A DNA stretch of 64,000 nt from Bifidobacterium sp. ESL0800 (GCF_029395355.1 NZ_CP113913.1:1364001-1428000), one strand, 5' to 3'; shown: positions 1 to 9,176, counted from the stretch's first letter. Program-made: numbers and translations. Notes: generated by a model from the letters alone, not told the origin.

Positions 1-621
1 GACCTTGGTAGGCTTGGGGAAATCGATGGCGGAACCGTCGAAGACGAGCTTGTCGGCACCTTGGTCGACGGCGGCCTTGGCTTCGTTCATCAACTGCTCG
101 ACGCCTGCGCGTCCGGCTCCCGAAACCGCCTGATAAGAGCTGACAATCAGCCGCTTCAGGCCGAAGTGGGTATCGAGTGCCTTCAGCACCGGAATGCAGG
201 CCATGGTGGTGCAGTTCGGGTTCGCGACAATGCGACGGGGAATGTCGTCAAGATCGTCGGGATTGGCCTCGGCCACCACCAGCGGCACGTCGTCGTGCAT
301 ACGCCATTGCGAGGAATTGTCGATGACATAGGCGCCGGCCTCGGCGAATTTCGGCGCCCAGACCTTCGAAGTGCCACCGCCGGCGGAGAAGATCGCGATA
401 TCGATGCCCTTGAGATCGGCGTTGGCCACGTCCTCGACCACGATGCTGCGGTCGCGCCATTTGAGCACGGTGCCCGCCGAGTGTGAGGAAGCCAGGAAAC
501 GCAGATTATCAATGGGGAAATTCCGCTCGTCAAGCACGCGACGCATGACCATGCCGACCTGTCCGGTGGCCCCCAGCACCGCTACGTTGACCTTGCGCTG
601 TTCTCCGTTAGATTCAGTCAT
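1..621 (-). CDS. asd: aspartate-semialdehyde dehydrogenase, 3' part beyond the window
   Basis: Cytoplasmic enzyme that reduces aspartyl-4-phosphate to aspartate semialdehyde, the second step of the aspartate pathway to lysine, threonine and methionine. The visible 207 residues start MTESNGEQRKVNVAVLGATG, with a GATGQVG nucleotide-binding loop, and contain NPNCTT with the catalytic cysteine of the family. The ATG at 621 follows a strong AAAGGGGAGGAAA ribosome site. The reading frame stays open to base 1, so the C-terminal dimerisation part is missing here only because the window ends. It lies downstream of both aspartokinase genes on the same strand, which fits one pathway cluster, although 368 nt separate it from the ACT gene. 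Confidence 0.95.
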   Translation of the reverse strand, partial: MTESNGEQRKVNVAVLGATGQVGMVMRRVLDERNFPIDNLRFLASSHSAGTVLKWRDRSIVVEDVANADLKGIDIAIFSAGGGTSKVWAPKFAEAGAYVIDNSSQWRMHDDVPLVVAEANPDDLDDIPRRIVANPNCTTMACIPVLKALDTHFGLKRLIVSSYQAVSGAGRAGVEQLMNEAKAAVDQGADKLVFDGSAIDFPKPTKV

Positions 622-989
622 CTGTTTCCTCCCCTTTGGCGGCCGTTCACTCGTGGCTTCCGCAGCCGCAACCTCATGAGACATCCATCGCTCCAAAGTG
701 AAACACTGCGGGGCGCTACGTGCCACATCATAGCGCAAGGTACTGCGCGGGGACGGCTGCACGCGGCTTTATGAGACATGACAGAAGCGGATACCCGATT
801 ACGCAAATGGACGGTGATTGATCACCGACACCGCCGATCATCGAACCACTCGTATCCAACCCCGTTATCGGCCATATCCACGTTATGCCCGGGCGCATCG
901 CATCTGGCTGGTTGGCCAATACGATGCGCCCATATCTTTTCAAGTCAATGACTTCACCGAACGATATGACAGCCAGCGATGCACGGCGT
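622..989. other. intergenic, no gene seen
   Basis: The 368 nt between asd and the ACT-domain gene hold no reading frame with a plausible start and composition on either strand. I see the asd ribosome site at its left end, no clear terminator, and no strong -35/-10 pair. It may contain the asd promoter. Confidence 0.5.
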
Positions 990-1619
990 TCAGCGGCCGG
1001 TGCCGCCGTAGACCACCGCTTCCACCTGATCGGCGTCGAGGCCGTACGCTGTGTGCAACGCGCGCACCGCGTCGTCGAGCTGGTCGAGCGGGACGAGGGC
1101 GGCGATGCGGATCTCGGAGGTCGAGATCATCATCACGTTGATATGCTTGGCGCTCAGGGATTCGAAGAACTTGGCGGCGAGACCGGAATGGGTTTTCATG
1201 CCCACGCCCACCACCGCGACCTTGCCGACCTCGGAATCGACGAAATAGGAACCGTAACCGAGCTCGGCCTTTTTGCCGTCGAGCGCTTTCTCCACCGTTT
1301 TCACCGTGGCATCGGGCACAGTGAAGGAGATGTCGGCCTTGCCCGTCGAAGCTCCTGCCTGCACGATCATGTCGACGTTGATGCCGCTTTTGGCCAGTTC
1401 GGTAAACACGCGTGCGGCCATGCCGGGCTCGTCGGGAACACCGCGCACCGTCACGAGGGATTCGGTGCGGTCGTGCGCAACGCCGGAAATCACCGGGGTC
1501 TCGGGGCCGAGATCCGGGAAGATGTCGCCCATCGATTTATTGTCGGTTTCGCCGGTTTCGCCGGTTTTGCCTTGATCGCTCAAATTCACGCCCTCGTCTT
1601 TCGTATTGTCACTGCTCAT
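990..1619 (-). CDS. aspartokinase regulatory (ACT-domain) subunit
   Basis: 209 residues that match only the C-terminal regulatory half of aspartokinase. After a polar N-terminal linker of about 40 residues comes VISGVAHDRTESLVTVRGVP, the usual beginning of the tandem ACT domains, then a second ACT half with KVAVVGVGMKTHSG and ISTSEIRIAALV. ACT domains bind lysine or threonine and give feedback inhibition. The catalytic domain is encoded by the separate gene just upstream (1707-2471), 87 nt away, in another frame. This gene has its own AAAGGAAAC ribosome site before ATG 1619, so it is probably made as a separate beta subunit rather than being a broken tail. Actinobacterial lysC often makes a beta subunit from an internal start; here the two parts are fully separate genes. 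Confidence 0.88.
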   Translation of the reverse strand: MSSDNTKDEGVNLSDQGKTGETGETDNKSMGDIFPDLGPETPVISGVAHDRTESLVTVRGVPDEPGMAARVFTELAKSGINVDMIVQAGASTGKADISFTVPDATVKTVEKALDGKKAELGYGSYFVDSEVGKVAVVGVGMKTHSGLAAKFFESLSAKHINVMMISTSEIRIAALVPLDQLDDAVRALHTAYGLDADQVEAVVYGGTGR

Positions 1620-1706
1620 TGTGTTTCCTTTGCTCTCTTGCCGTTGAAGTTCATATCCATATATTTTCTTGATGAATCCGTGCTAACCGGCCCATTCTCG
1701 GATTGT

Positions 1707-2471
1707 TTAATCCAGATTCGGCAATTTGCGCGCATCGACACCCTCCGGCACCACCAACGTACCCATCCGGTGCGAGAACGAGCTGCGCACATGCAACGGC
1801 ATATTGAAACGCTGGGCGTATTCGACGCAACGCAAGGCGAGGACCTTCGAACCGCAGGAGGCCATTTCGAGGATGGCATCGTAGCCGATGGAGGGGATGC
1901 GCCGCGCGCTGGGAACGATACGCGGGTCCGCGGTGAAGATGCCGTCCACGTCGGTGTAGATCTCGCAGATATCGGCACCCATTGCCACTGCGAGCGCCAC
2001 CGCCGAGGTATCGGAACCGCCACGGCCCAACGTGGTGTAATCGCCATCGGCGTTGATGCCTTGGAATCCGGCGACAATGGCGATCTTGCCATCGTCGACG
2101 ACATGGGCCACGCGCTCGGGTTTCACGGATTTGATATGTGCCGCTCCGAAACGGGCGTCGGTCATGAAGCCAGCCTGCGAACCGGTGAAGGAGTAGGCGC
2201 GCTCGCCGTCGGCGTGGATAGCCATCGCCAGAAGGCTCATCGAGATGCGCTCGCCAGCGGTCATCAGCATGTCCATCTCGCGGGCGGGAGGATTGGAATC
2301 GATGCTCATCGCCTGGTCAATCAGGTCGTCGGTGGTGTCCCCCATCGCCGAAACGACGACGGCGACGTTGTTGCCCTTACGTTTTGTCTCCACGATTCTT
2401 TTGGCGACGCGCTTGATGGACTCGGCGTCGGCCACGGAGGACCCGCCGTATTTCTGCACGATCAGCGCCAC
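1707..2471 (-). CDS. aspartokinase catalytic subunit (no ACT domains)
   Basis: Phosphorylates L-aspartate, the first step of the aspartate pathway. The protein reads from [18 protein letters not shown] (the KxGGxS substrate motif) to [15 protein letters not shown], exactly the amino-acid kinase domain, and stops where normal aspartokinases (about 420 residues) enter the ACT domains. [13 protein letters not shown] and [12 protein letters not shown] are clear family motifs. I choose the GTG at 2471 (254 residues) because AAGGGGAG lies just upstream and homologues begin at this point; an ATG further upstream would add residues without homology. The regulatory half is the next gene, 990-1619. A frameshift is unlikely, since both parts have ribosome sites and lie cleanly on either side of the linker. 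Confidence 0.92.
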   Translation of the reverse strand: MALIVQKYGGSSVADAESIKRVAKRIVETKRKGNNVAVVVSAMGDTTDDLIDQAMSIDSNPPAREMDMLMTAGERISMSLLAMAIHADGERAYSFTGSQAGFMTDARFGAAHIKSVKPERVAHVVDDGKIAIVAGFQGINADGDYTTLGRGGSDTSAVALAVAMGADICEIYTDVDGIFTADPRIVPSARRIPSIGYDAILEMASCGSKVLALRCVEYAQRFNMPLHVRSSFSHRMGTLVVPEGVDARKLPNLD

Positions 2472-2742
2472 AATTCTCCCCTTGTTCTCTCCGGCAGATG
2501 CATCTGAAAAATGCATGCCGCCACATCTCGACATCGACCAACAAAAGGCATGACACAAGAAAAGTGCGACGTAACCCGTTCTTATGGCCGACTTTTGACA
2601 GTAATGATTGAATTATAGGCCAGTCTCCCGCCCGACTGGGCCGCTTATCACCATACGGGCATACGATGCGAGCGCTCAGGCTTTTCTCAATGCCAAGGCA
2701 AGCCCGATGAACAGTTTCCTTCAATGCTTTCGAAGGCAGCGC

Positions 2743-3345
2743 TCAGGCTTCCTGGCGGCCCTCCAAGGCACGGCCCAGCGTGATTTCATCCGCGTATTCC
2801 AAGTCACTACCAACTGGCAAACCGCTGGCAAGACGCGTGACCTTGAGACCGAGCGGAGAAAGCAAGCGGCTGAGATAAGTCACCGTGGCTTCCCCTTCGA
2901 TATTGGGGTCCAGCGCCAGAATGATCTCTTTGACCTCGTCGGTTTTAAGCCTGTCAAGCAGCTTGGGAATGGCCAGGTCGCCTGGGCCGACGTTGGCCAT
3001 CGGGTTGATGGCGCCGCCCAGCACATGATAGACGCCGTGGAACTCGCGGGTGCGCTCGATGCTCATCACGTCTTTCGGCTCCTCGACCACGCAGATGATG
3101 GAATGGTCGCGGCGCGGATCCGAGCAGACCGGGCACGGGCTCGTCTCGCACACATTGCCGCAAATCTCGCAGAAGCGCACCTTCTCCTTGACCTCACGGA
3201 TGGCGTCGGCGAGGTCCTGAGCCTCCTCGTCACTGGCCGAAAGCAGATAGAAAGCTATGCGCTGGGCACCCTTGGGACCGATGCCCGGCAGGCGCGCGAA
3301 ACCATCGATAAGACGCTGTATCGCGCCGTCATAAGCCAATGCCAT
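2743..3345 (-). CDS. recR: recombination protein RecR
   Basis: Acts with RecF and RecO in loading RecA at single-strand gaps. The 200 residues have the full family layout: an N-terminal helix-hairpin-helix ([18 protein letters not shown]), a four-cysteine zinc finger ([16 protein letters not shown], about residues 58-73), and a Toprim domain ([31 protein letters not shown]). Length is normal. It starts 7 nt after the dnaX stop codon, the common dnaX-recR operon arrangement, so the two are almost surely co-transcribed. The 3' end is odd: the motif AGCGCTCAGGCTT spanning the stop codon (2738-2750) recurs at 2671-2683 downstream. Confidence 0.97.
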   Translation of the reverse strand: MALAYDGAIQRLIDGFARLPGIGPKGAQRIAFYLLSASDEEAQDLADAIREVKEKVRFCEICGNVCETSPCPVCSDPRRDHSIICVVEEPKDVMSIERTREFHGVYHVLGGAINPMANVGPGDLAIPKLLDRLKTDEVKEIILALDPNIEGEATVTYLSRLLSPLGLKVTRLASGLPVGSDLEYADEITLGRALEGRQEA

Positions 3346-3352
3346 CTACTTG

Positions 3353-6300
3353 CTACCTCTCCTCTTCGGGATGCTTTTCCGCCGGTTTGATGTTCTTGGG
3401 ATTCTTCGGATCGTCCGCCTTGAAGGTCTCGACCTTCTTGACATCGAACAGCTTGGAAAGCTCATCCAGCCCCACGGCCGTGACATCACCCAACGACTGG
3501 TCGCTCATCGAATAGTCATCGTCCTCGGCCGCTACCCGTGGACGCTGATCGGCGTCTTCGGCCGAGTCATCGGCATATTGGAACCGTGCGGCCACGTCTC
3601 CCCTGTCATCGGGATTAGCGGCGGGGCTGCCGTTCGGGGCAGCGGACCGTGATCGAGAATTATTCGATTCCGCAGCTATCGGCTTCCTCCCAGCATCTAT
3701 ACCGTCCGGTGAGGCATAGGAGCCGTTGGCGGATGAATCCGGCGGCCTCGTCTGCCAATTGTCGGGACCGGAAGCGGATGTCGCGTTGCGCGCCGCACCT
3801 GTGTCTCCCGACTGCCGGCCTGCAGAATCACCGTCGGTTCCGGCTGCGCCGGAGCTGGAACCGGCTGCAGCCTGATCGGACGAAGGCGTGGCCCATGGGT
3901 CGATGCCGTCGCTCAGATCAGGCACCGCGACATGCTTCTTGTGATGCTCGACAGCCTGATTCGCCGATCCTTCGACGGGCGCAGGCCGGCCTGTAGCGTT
4001 GCCATCGAACTGTTGCGAGGCGTTGCCGCCGGAAGTCGCCGCCGCTTGTCGTCCTCCGGTTGAATTCGTTGCTGTACCGTTGCCAGAGCCCGGCGCCGGC
4101 AGCGGATTCATCCACGGATCGTAATCGTCGTCCATCGGATTTTGCGATCCTGGGCTCATGGCCATCGGGTTCGCAAGGTTCTGCGCATCATGTTCCCGGT
4201 TCGTTGCGGGTACACCTGCTCCTGCGGCATCACCTTGCGATGAACCGTTTCCGGGTTTCGTGTCAGTACTATCGGCTCGACTTACGGTCTCGCCGTCCCT
4301 GCCGTTCCCGCCTACCGGATAAGCGGCTCGATGGGAGGAATCATCGGATTCGCCGGCGGCATCGGCTTGCGCCTTCTTCTGCTCCTTGGGAGCCGAGGCG
4401 CTATGCCCGCTCTGCCCGGCGGCCATACCCAGCCCTCCGGTCGCAGAGACCTTGGCAAGCGCGATATCACGCTTGACCTTGGCAAGTTCTTCGGGCTTCA
4501 TACGCTTGGTGGAAACGACTTTTTCACCGTTCGCGGCCACCCCGGTCGGAGCGATCATCGTGTGAGGCCCAAAGACGGAGCGCACCCCGGCGAGCACCAC
4601 GTTGGCGGCCTTCTGACCGTTGTGTTCGGCATCGGAGGCAAGCGCCAAAGCGAAGGCATGCTGGCTCAAGGGGCAATCAAAGGTCATCGACAGGCGAGAC
4701 TTGCCGGCATCGTTTCTCGCCAACGAAACCGTGGGCACCTTGTCGTGCGCGACATACCCACGCACATCCTCCGGCAATGACTTGAGCACGATATCCCATC
4801 GTTGCTCGACGGTGGCATTCGGATCGACGTTCACCTGTACCGTCGCGGCCTTCTGATCGCCTTGCTGTCGTTCAGGGTTGGAACCGGCTGCGTTGGTTGC
4901 TGCATTGGGATCAGAAGAATGCCGATCTGGTTGCATTCCACCGTTCGCATTACCTTGCCATCCGTGAGGTTCACCGATACCGGCCGACGCAGATACAGAT
5001 GCGGTGCCTGTGCCCGCAACCGGCGAATCGGGATTATTGCCAACCTGCTGAGTCCGTGAAGCGTTATGCTGCTCCGGAGCTTGGGAAGCGGCTGCCGGGC
5101 CGGCACCTGCCTGACGATTGTTTTGCCGCTGGTTCGCAGCGTTTCTGCTCGAACCGATGAAGCCACCACGGCTCTGCGGCGCATTGTTGCCTTGCCGGGA
5201 CTCGTTGTTGGCGGCAGCAGGCCGTGATGAGCCCGTACTCGCGGCACCGGTTCCGGCTTGGACCGCACTCGGCGCAAAACCGTTCTCGCGGCCGGCCAGC
5301 AGTTTCGCGGCCAAGAGTTCCAGACGCATACGAGGGGAAATCGCACCGGTCATATTGCCCAAGGTGTCGTTGATGGTCTCGGCCATCGCCGTAAGGGTCG
5401 AAAGCCCCAACGCTTTGGACTGGCGGTGCAAATCGCTCATGTCCTCGACCGCAGAGTCGTCGCTCAGCACGTTTTCGGCTTTCTCACCACCGAGGGTGAG
5501 CACGAGCAAATCACGGACACGCGAGAGCAGATCCTCTACGAACCGTCTGGGTTCGAAGCCGCCTACCACGACCTTTTCAACCACGCCGTAAAGTCTCTCG
5601 CCGTCCTTGTCGATAACGGCGTCAATCGCCTCGCCGATAAGTTCGTCGGGGGTAAACCCAAGCAGAGCCACCGCGGAATCGTATGACACCTCGTTGTCTA
5701 CGGCTCCGGCCATCAGCTGATCGAGCACGGAAAGCGTGTCTCGCACCGAACCGCCGCCGGCCCGCATGGTGAGCTTCAGCACACCTGGTTCCAGATCGAT
5801 CTTCTCCTTGTCGCACACCTCCTCCAGATACGGCCCCATGACCTCCGGAGGCACCAGACGGAACGGGTAATGATGGGTACGCGAACGAATCGTCGAGATT
5901 ACCTTGTCCGGCTCCGTGGTGGCGAAAATGAACATGACGTGTTCCGGCGGCTCCTCCACGATCTTCAACAGGGCGTTGAACCCCTGCTGGGTGACCATGT
6001 GGGCCTCGTCGAGGATGAAGATCTTGTATCGATCGCGAGCCGGGGCGAAAGCGGCGCGTTCACGCAGCTCACGCGCGTCCTCAACGCCGTTGTGGCTGGC
6101 GGCATCGATCTCGACCACGTCGATCGAACCGGGGCCGCCGGTAGCCAGGTCCTTGCAGCTTTCGCATTCGCCGCATGGATGCGAGGTCGGGCCCTTGGCA
6201 CAATTGATGCACCGGGCCAGGATTCGCGCGGAACTGGTCTTGCCGCAGCCGCGCGGCCCGCTGAAGAGATAGGCATGGGTGAGCTTGCCTTCATCCAATG

Positions 6301-6388
6301 CCCGGGAAAGCGGGACGGTGACCTGATCCTGCCCTATGATGCCGTCAAATGTGTCTGGCCGATACCGTCGATACAATGCAAGTGCCAT
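3353..6388 (-). CDS. dnaX: DNA polymerase III subunit gamma/tau
   Basis: Clamp-loader ATPase of the replicative polymerase. Residues 1 to about 365 form the AAA+ module: Walker A GPRGCGKTSS near 45, a zinc-binding cluster CINCAKGPTSHPCGECESC, Walker B FILDEAHMV, and sensor region TTEPDKVISTIRSR. From about residue 380 to 930 most of the chain is low-complexity and rich in Gly, Ala, Asn, Ser and Gln. One folded-looking island near residues 530-616 (TVEQRWDIVLKSLPEDVRGY) may correspond to the polymerase-contact part of tau. The total of 1011 residues is long for the family. I found no obvious programmed-frameshift signal for a short gamma form. It heads the dnaX-recR operon. Confidence 0.97.
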   Translation of the reverse strand: MALALYRRYRPDTFDGIIGQDQVTVPLSRALDEGKLTHAYLFSGPRGCGKTSSARILARCINCAKGPTSHPCGECESCKDLATGGPGSIDVVEIDAASHNGVEDARELRERAAFAPARDRYKIFILDEAHMVTQQGFNALLKIVEEPPEHVMFIFATTEPDKVISTIRSRTHHYPFRLVPPEVMGPYLEEVCDKEKIDLEPGVLKLTMRAGGGSVRDTLSVLDQLMAGAVDNEVSYDSAVALLGFTPDELIGEAIDAVIDKDGERLYGVVEKVVVGGFEPRRFVEDLLSRVRDLLVLTLGGEKAENVLSDDSAVEDMSDLHRQSKALGLSTLTAMAETINDTLGNMTGAISPRMRLELLAAKLLAGRENGFAPSAVQAGTGAASTGSSRPAAANNESRQGNNAPQSRGGFIGSSRNAANQRQNNRQAGAGPAAASQAPEQHNASRTQQVGNNPDSPVAGTGTASVSASAGIGEPHGWQGNANGGMQPDRHSSDPNAATNAAGSNPERQQGDQKAATVQVNVDPNATVEQRWDIVLKSLPEDVRGYVAHDKVPTVSLARNDAGKSRLSMTFDCPLSQHAFALALASDAEHNGQKAANVVLAGVRSVFGPHTMIAPTGVAANGEKVVSTKRMKPEELAKVKRDIALAKVSATGGLGMAAGQSGHSASAPKEQKKAQADAAGESDDSSHRAAYPVGGNGRDGETVSRADSTDTKPGNGSSQGDAAGAGVPATNREHDAQNLANPMAMSPGSQNPMDDDYDPWMNPLPAPGSGNGTATNSTGGRQAAATSGGNASQQFDGNATGRPAPVEGSANQAVEHHKKHVAVPDLSDGIDPWATPSSDQAAAGSSSGAAGTDGDSAGRQSGDTGAARNATSASGPDNWQTRPPDSSANGSYASPDGIDAGRKPIAAESNNSRSRSAAPNGSPAANPDDRGDVAARFQYADDSAEDADQRPRVAAEDDDYSMSDQSLGDVTAVGLDELSKLFDVKKVETFKADDPKNPKNIKPAEKHPEEER

Positions 6389-6593
6389 AGTTCTAACCTA
6401 CCTTCACCCGACTATTTTTCACCATGCCTCAGCGGCGAAATCACTCGTTTCCCCATCACATCGCTTCAGCGCTGCGCCCACCTGACAGAATCGGCTTCAC
6501 GGCTTTCACGCCCTGACGTTCAGGCATTGACACCATGGCACCGGCACATGAAATGGTGACCCGGCTGTGAACGAATGCGATTGCGCGGTGTTC

Positions 6594-7238
6594 TTACGAA
6601 CATTCTACCGGCCCGGCACGAGCCATACGGGAGACCAACGGGGCGAACGGAACTGCCGTTTTCACCCCGACCTTGACGGTGACATCTTCCTCATTCACCT
6701 TGCATGTAATGAGGGAGGACTTGTTCAACGTCGAGGCCAGTCTGGCTTTGAGGCACGGGTCGAAATCACCATCCCGTGCGGACGCCGCTCCGGCGATGGC
6801 GGCCTGGTCGGCGGCGGACCGGGCCTGAGAGACACAGACCAGCAGGTTGCCGCCCAAGGCGATCGCCGACAGAAGAATCGCCGTGACGGCAATCAGCATG
6901 ACCCCGTTGATGGTTCCGGAGCCTTCATCACGTACATGAAGAATCCGAGATCGAGGGTGTTCAACAGAATCAGATGAACCGGCAGAAGCATATGAACCGG
7001 CAGAAGCAGCCAAACAATCCGAATCAACCGAATCAGTCGAACCCGCCGAAATACCCGAACCCGCCGGACTAACCGCACTCACCAAACCAGTGGAGATAGT
7101 TGAATTCGTCGAGCCGGCAGAACCGACACACCACGATCGCGTTGATGCTTGGCGGCGACGCTCCTGGTCTTGTATCGAAACAATTGAATCGATGCATTTG
7201 GCCCTTTCTCGGTCGAGACGACTTTTCTGCCGGCCCAT
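6594..7238 (-). CDS. TadF/Rv3654c-like pseudopilin, last gene of the tad locus
   Basis: 214 residues. The C-terminal part holds DEGSGTINGVML followed by a hydrophobic stretch (LIAVTAILLSAIALGGNLLV) and QARSAADQAAIAGA, the pattern of actinobacterial TadE/F-like proteins found next to Tad pilus genes. The DEG sequence matches the presumed prepilin-peptidase site of the two neighbouring genes. The N-terminal ~90 residues are unusual, a Ser/Ala/Gly/Thr-rich stretch made by short repeats in the DNA around 6950-7100. The start is set by the TAATG overlap with the upstream pseudopilin gene (stop 7240-7238, ATG 7238-7236), indicating translational coupling; a longer open frame upstream is ignored. 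It probably acts as a minor pilin or assembly factor at the cell membrane. Confidence 0.8.
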   Translation of the reverse strand: MGRQKSRLDRERAKCIDSIVSIQDQERRRQASTRSWCVGSAGSTNSTISTGLVSAVSPAGSGISAGSTDSVDSDCLAASAGSYASAGSSDSVEHPRSRILHVRDEGSGTINGVMLIAVTAILLSAIALGGNLLVCVSQARSAADQAAIAGAASARDGDFDPCLKARLASTLNKSSLITCKVNEEDVTVKVGVKTAVPFAPLVSRMARAGPVECS

Positions 7239-7768
7239 TATTGCATCACTCCAGTCGCCTTGCCGACCACGGCCATCGGCAAAACGTGCATGGGATCGGG
7301 CACGACGCGGCAACTCACCGTCACGTTGACCTGCTTGAACCCTCGCGATATGGAGACACTGGCATCACCGCCGGCGGCATCTCGCGCAGCCAAACGGGCT
7401 TCGGAGTCGCTGTTGGATACCACTGCCACCCGAGCGGCTGCAGAAGCGGCGTCCTGACAGTTCATCTCCACCGTGACCGCCCGGGCCAGCATCATCAACA
7501 GCACCGCCATCGCCATCACCGCCGGAAGCACCACGGCAAATTCAGCGGTGACGGCACCCTCGTCGTTCCCCCGTTCCGGCCAATGAGCGCAACGGCCGGA
7601 ACGACGATGCCGGTTGCCTGCCACGCGAGCGCGCAACTTCTGCGACAGGCGACGTGCGTAAGCCAATGGAGAGCGACCGGCTGCACCAGTTGTACTGGCC
7701 GCCATTGGCGTGCGGCACCTATCCTGCCGATCAATCAATCCTTGCGATTGCATCTTCTGAAGTGTCAT
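7238..7768 (-). CDS. TadE-like minor pseudopilin
   Basis: 176 residues. After a basic N-terminal region comes NDEGAVTAEFAVVLPAVMA, the TadE prepilin motif: cleavage is expected after Gly, with Glu at mature position 5, followed by the hydrophobic assembly helix. A globular C-terminal part follows (ARAVTVEMNCQDAASAAARVA). I choose ATG 7768 because AGGAGG stands 9 nt upstream; the open frame extends much further but would overlap the Flp pilin gene. It ends in a TAATG overlap with the next gene. In other Tad systems TadE and TadF are minor pilins required for fibre assembly; the same role is inferred here. Confidence 0.85.
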   Translation of the reverse strand: MTLQKMQSQGLIDRQDRCRTPMAASTTGAAGRSPLAYARRLSQKLRARVAGNRHRRSGRCAHWPERGNDEGAVTAEFAVVLPAVMAMAVLLMMLARAVTVEMNCQDAASAAARVAVVSNSDSEARLAARDAAGGDASVSISRGFKQVNVTVSCRVVPDPMHVLPMAVVGKATGVMQ

Positions 7769-7839
7769 CGTGCTCTGCCTCCTGCCCGCAACCCGCATCG
7801 TCCGTTTCCGTCGTTTCCTTACCGATGATCCGAGAAAAC

Positions 7840-8127
7840 TCAGACCACCTTGAGCGCCTTCTTGACCAACGCCATCAGCAGCGTCTTTACGGCACCGGAT
7901 TTGAGCAAAGCCACCAGCACCGCCGCAAACCCCGTGGCGGCGACAAGAACCACCGCATATTCCGCCGTCGCCGCGCCCTCGTCGGGTTGCGCCATCGCAG
8001 TGCGGAAACGGGCATCGAGCAGACACAGCTGCCCCTTGACCTGCCTTGAACGCTCGGACAAGCGGGAAGCAAAACCCGTGACGGCACCGGTTCCGGTTTG
8101 ATCCATCGTCATCAATTCCTTAGCCAT
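7840..8127 (-). CDS. Flp-type pilin (DUF4244-like)
   Basis: 95-residue small pilin candidate and probable main subunit of the Tad pilus. It has a hydrophilic leader of about 50 residues, then DEGAATAEYAVVLVAATGF, a class III prepilin site (cleavage after Gly, Glu at +5, Tyr at +6) running into a single hydrophobic helix, and a short amphipathic basic tail (KTLLMALVKKALKVV). The start ATG 8127 has AAAGGAG 6 nt upstream. A separate transcript is likely, because 218 nt with an element shared with the tadZ upstream region separate it from tadC. No prepilin peptidase gene is in the window, so processing must depend on one elsewhere. Confidence 0.85.
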   Translation of the reverse strand: MAKELMTMDQTGTGAVTGFASRLSERSRQVKGQLCLLDARFRTAMAQPDEGAATAEYAVVLVAATGFAAVLVALLKSGAVKTLLMALVKKALKVV

Positions 8128-8230
8128 GATTACTCCTTTGATTTCTTCGAAATTTGGCATCGCAGCCGCTGCGGTTGCGACACTCCTAGTCTGACAGAAG
8201 TTCCTCGTTTACCGAGGGGATTTCGGGCAC

Positions 8231-8274
8231 TGTGGTCGGATGCTCGGGGTTATGCACATTCCGGGCGTGTCGCG
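8231..8274 (-). promoter_or_regulatory. 44-bp element shared with tadZ upstream region (copy A)
   Basis: 37 of 44 bases are identical to 12395-12438, without gaps. Its plus-strand text starts TGTGGTCGGATGCTC and ends GGCGTGTCGCG, with GGTTATGCACATT in the middle. It lies 104 nt upstream of the pilin start codon. A nearby GTGGATG on the minus strand (from CATCCAC just right of the element) also recurs beside copy B. The same distance class and orientation relative to two tad transcription units suggest a shared promoter or operator. Confidence 0.55.
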
Positions 8275-8345
8275 CTTTTCATCCACAAAAAATGTGCATC
8301 GAATGTGGAATCGAAGAAAAGTTGTCAACATCAACCGATATCGGC

Positions 8346-8993
8346 TCAGCGCCCGATGAAGGAACCTATGGCGGGAACGATGCCGATGAGCATGAATGAC
8401 GGCAGAAAACAAAGACCCGTGGGCAAAAGAAGCCTGACCGAAAGTCTCTGGGCGGATTGCTCGATGGAGGCACGAGCCCTGGCATCCAGCTGCTCGACGG
8501 CGCTTTCCAACGGACCGACGGGAGAAACGCCACGAGTCCACGTGCTTTTCAGGGCATCGTCAATGACGGTTAACGCTTCTAGGGCGGCAGCGACCTCATC
8601 CGAAGCCGAATCATCGTCGCCATTCTGCCGTTTCCGGGCATTCTTGGCCGTCGAACCTGATTCTTGCCCGTTACCTTCTCCGCTCTTTTGACAGGCCAGA
8701 GAAGCCGCGAACCATGCGTCCTCCCAGCTGAACCCGAGCATCAAGGAACGCGAGGCCCGGCAAAGTCCGTCTCCCAGCGTTCCGCCTACAATCGAGCCGA
8801 TGACCTCGAGGGCATGGGGAATCGACGAACCTTCGCGCATGGCCACCGCCATCATCTCCAAAATAACCCCTAGTGACGGACGGGCCGCAAAACCTGCGCT
8901 CAAAGCCTTCAATTGCCGTGAAAGCATCCGCGCAGGCGGGTTCCATAAAATCCATGCGACAGCCGCCAAACACCCTGAAACAAGTGCATTCAT
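8346..8993 (-). CDS. TadC-like type II secretion F-domain membrane protein
   Basis: 215 residues, inner-membrane platform protein of the Tad pilus. The N-terminus is a membrane segment (MNALVSGCLAAVAWILW). The middle has RPSLGVILEMMAVAMREGSSIPHALEVIG, the helical T2SSF pattern, and the end is a second hydrophobic region (LLLPTGLCFLPSFMLIGIVPAIGSF) typical of TadC. A charged insertion of about 30 residues (rich in Gly, Asn, Lys, Asp) interrupts the domain near the middle. I choose ATG 8993, with AAAGG about 10 nt upstream; the open frame begins 22 codons earlier without a ribosome site. It partners TadB, encoded just upstream. Confidence 0.85.
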   Translation of the reverse strand: MNALVSGCLAAVAWILWNPPARMLSRQLKALSAGFAARPSLGVILEMMAVAMREGSSIPHALEVIGSIVGGTLGDGLCRASRSLMLGFSWEDAWFAASLACQKSGEGNGQESGSTAKNARKRQNGDDDSASDEVAAALEALTVIDDALKSTWTRGVSPVGPLESAVEQLDARARASIEQSAQRLSVRLLLPTGLCFLPSFMLIGIVPAIGSFIGR

Positions 8994-9176
8994 TGCCACC
9001 GACCTTTGCTTTTGCGATATGTTTCGGATCGTGGTTTCATGACTCTCGCGGCTTTGCATTCAATCCGCTATCCAACACGGCTTCCGCGTCAACCCCCACG
9101 TCAAATGCGGCCTTTACCACGACCCTCTGTCCAATTTCTCACTGCGGTTACGCAAAACAGCAAGCCTCGACCTCTT

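Noticed and set aside
885-2507. 540-codon plus-strand frame opposite the aspartokinase genes
   Set aside because: Antisense to two clearly identified genes; composition rich in His, Gly and Val without domains.
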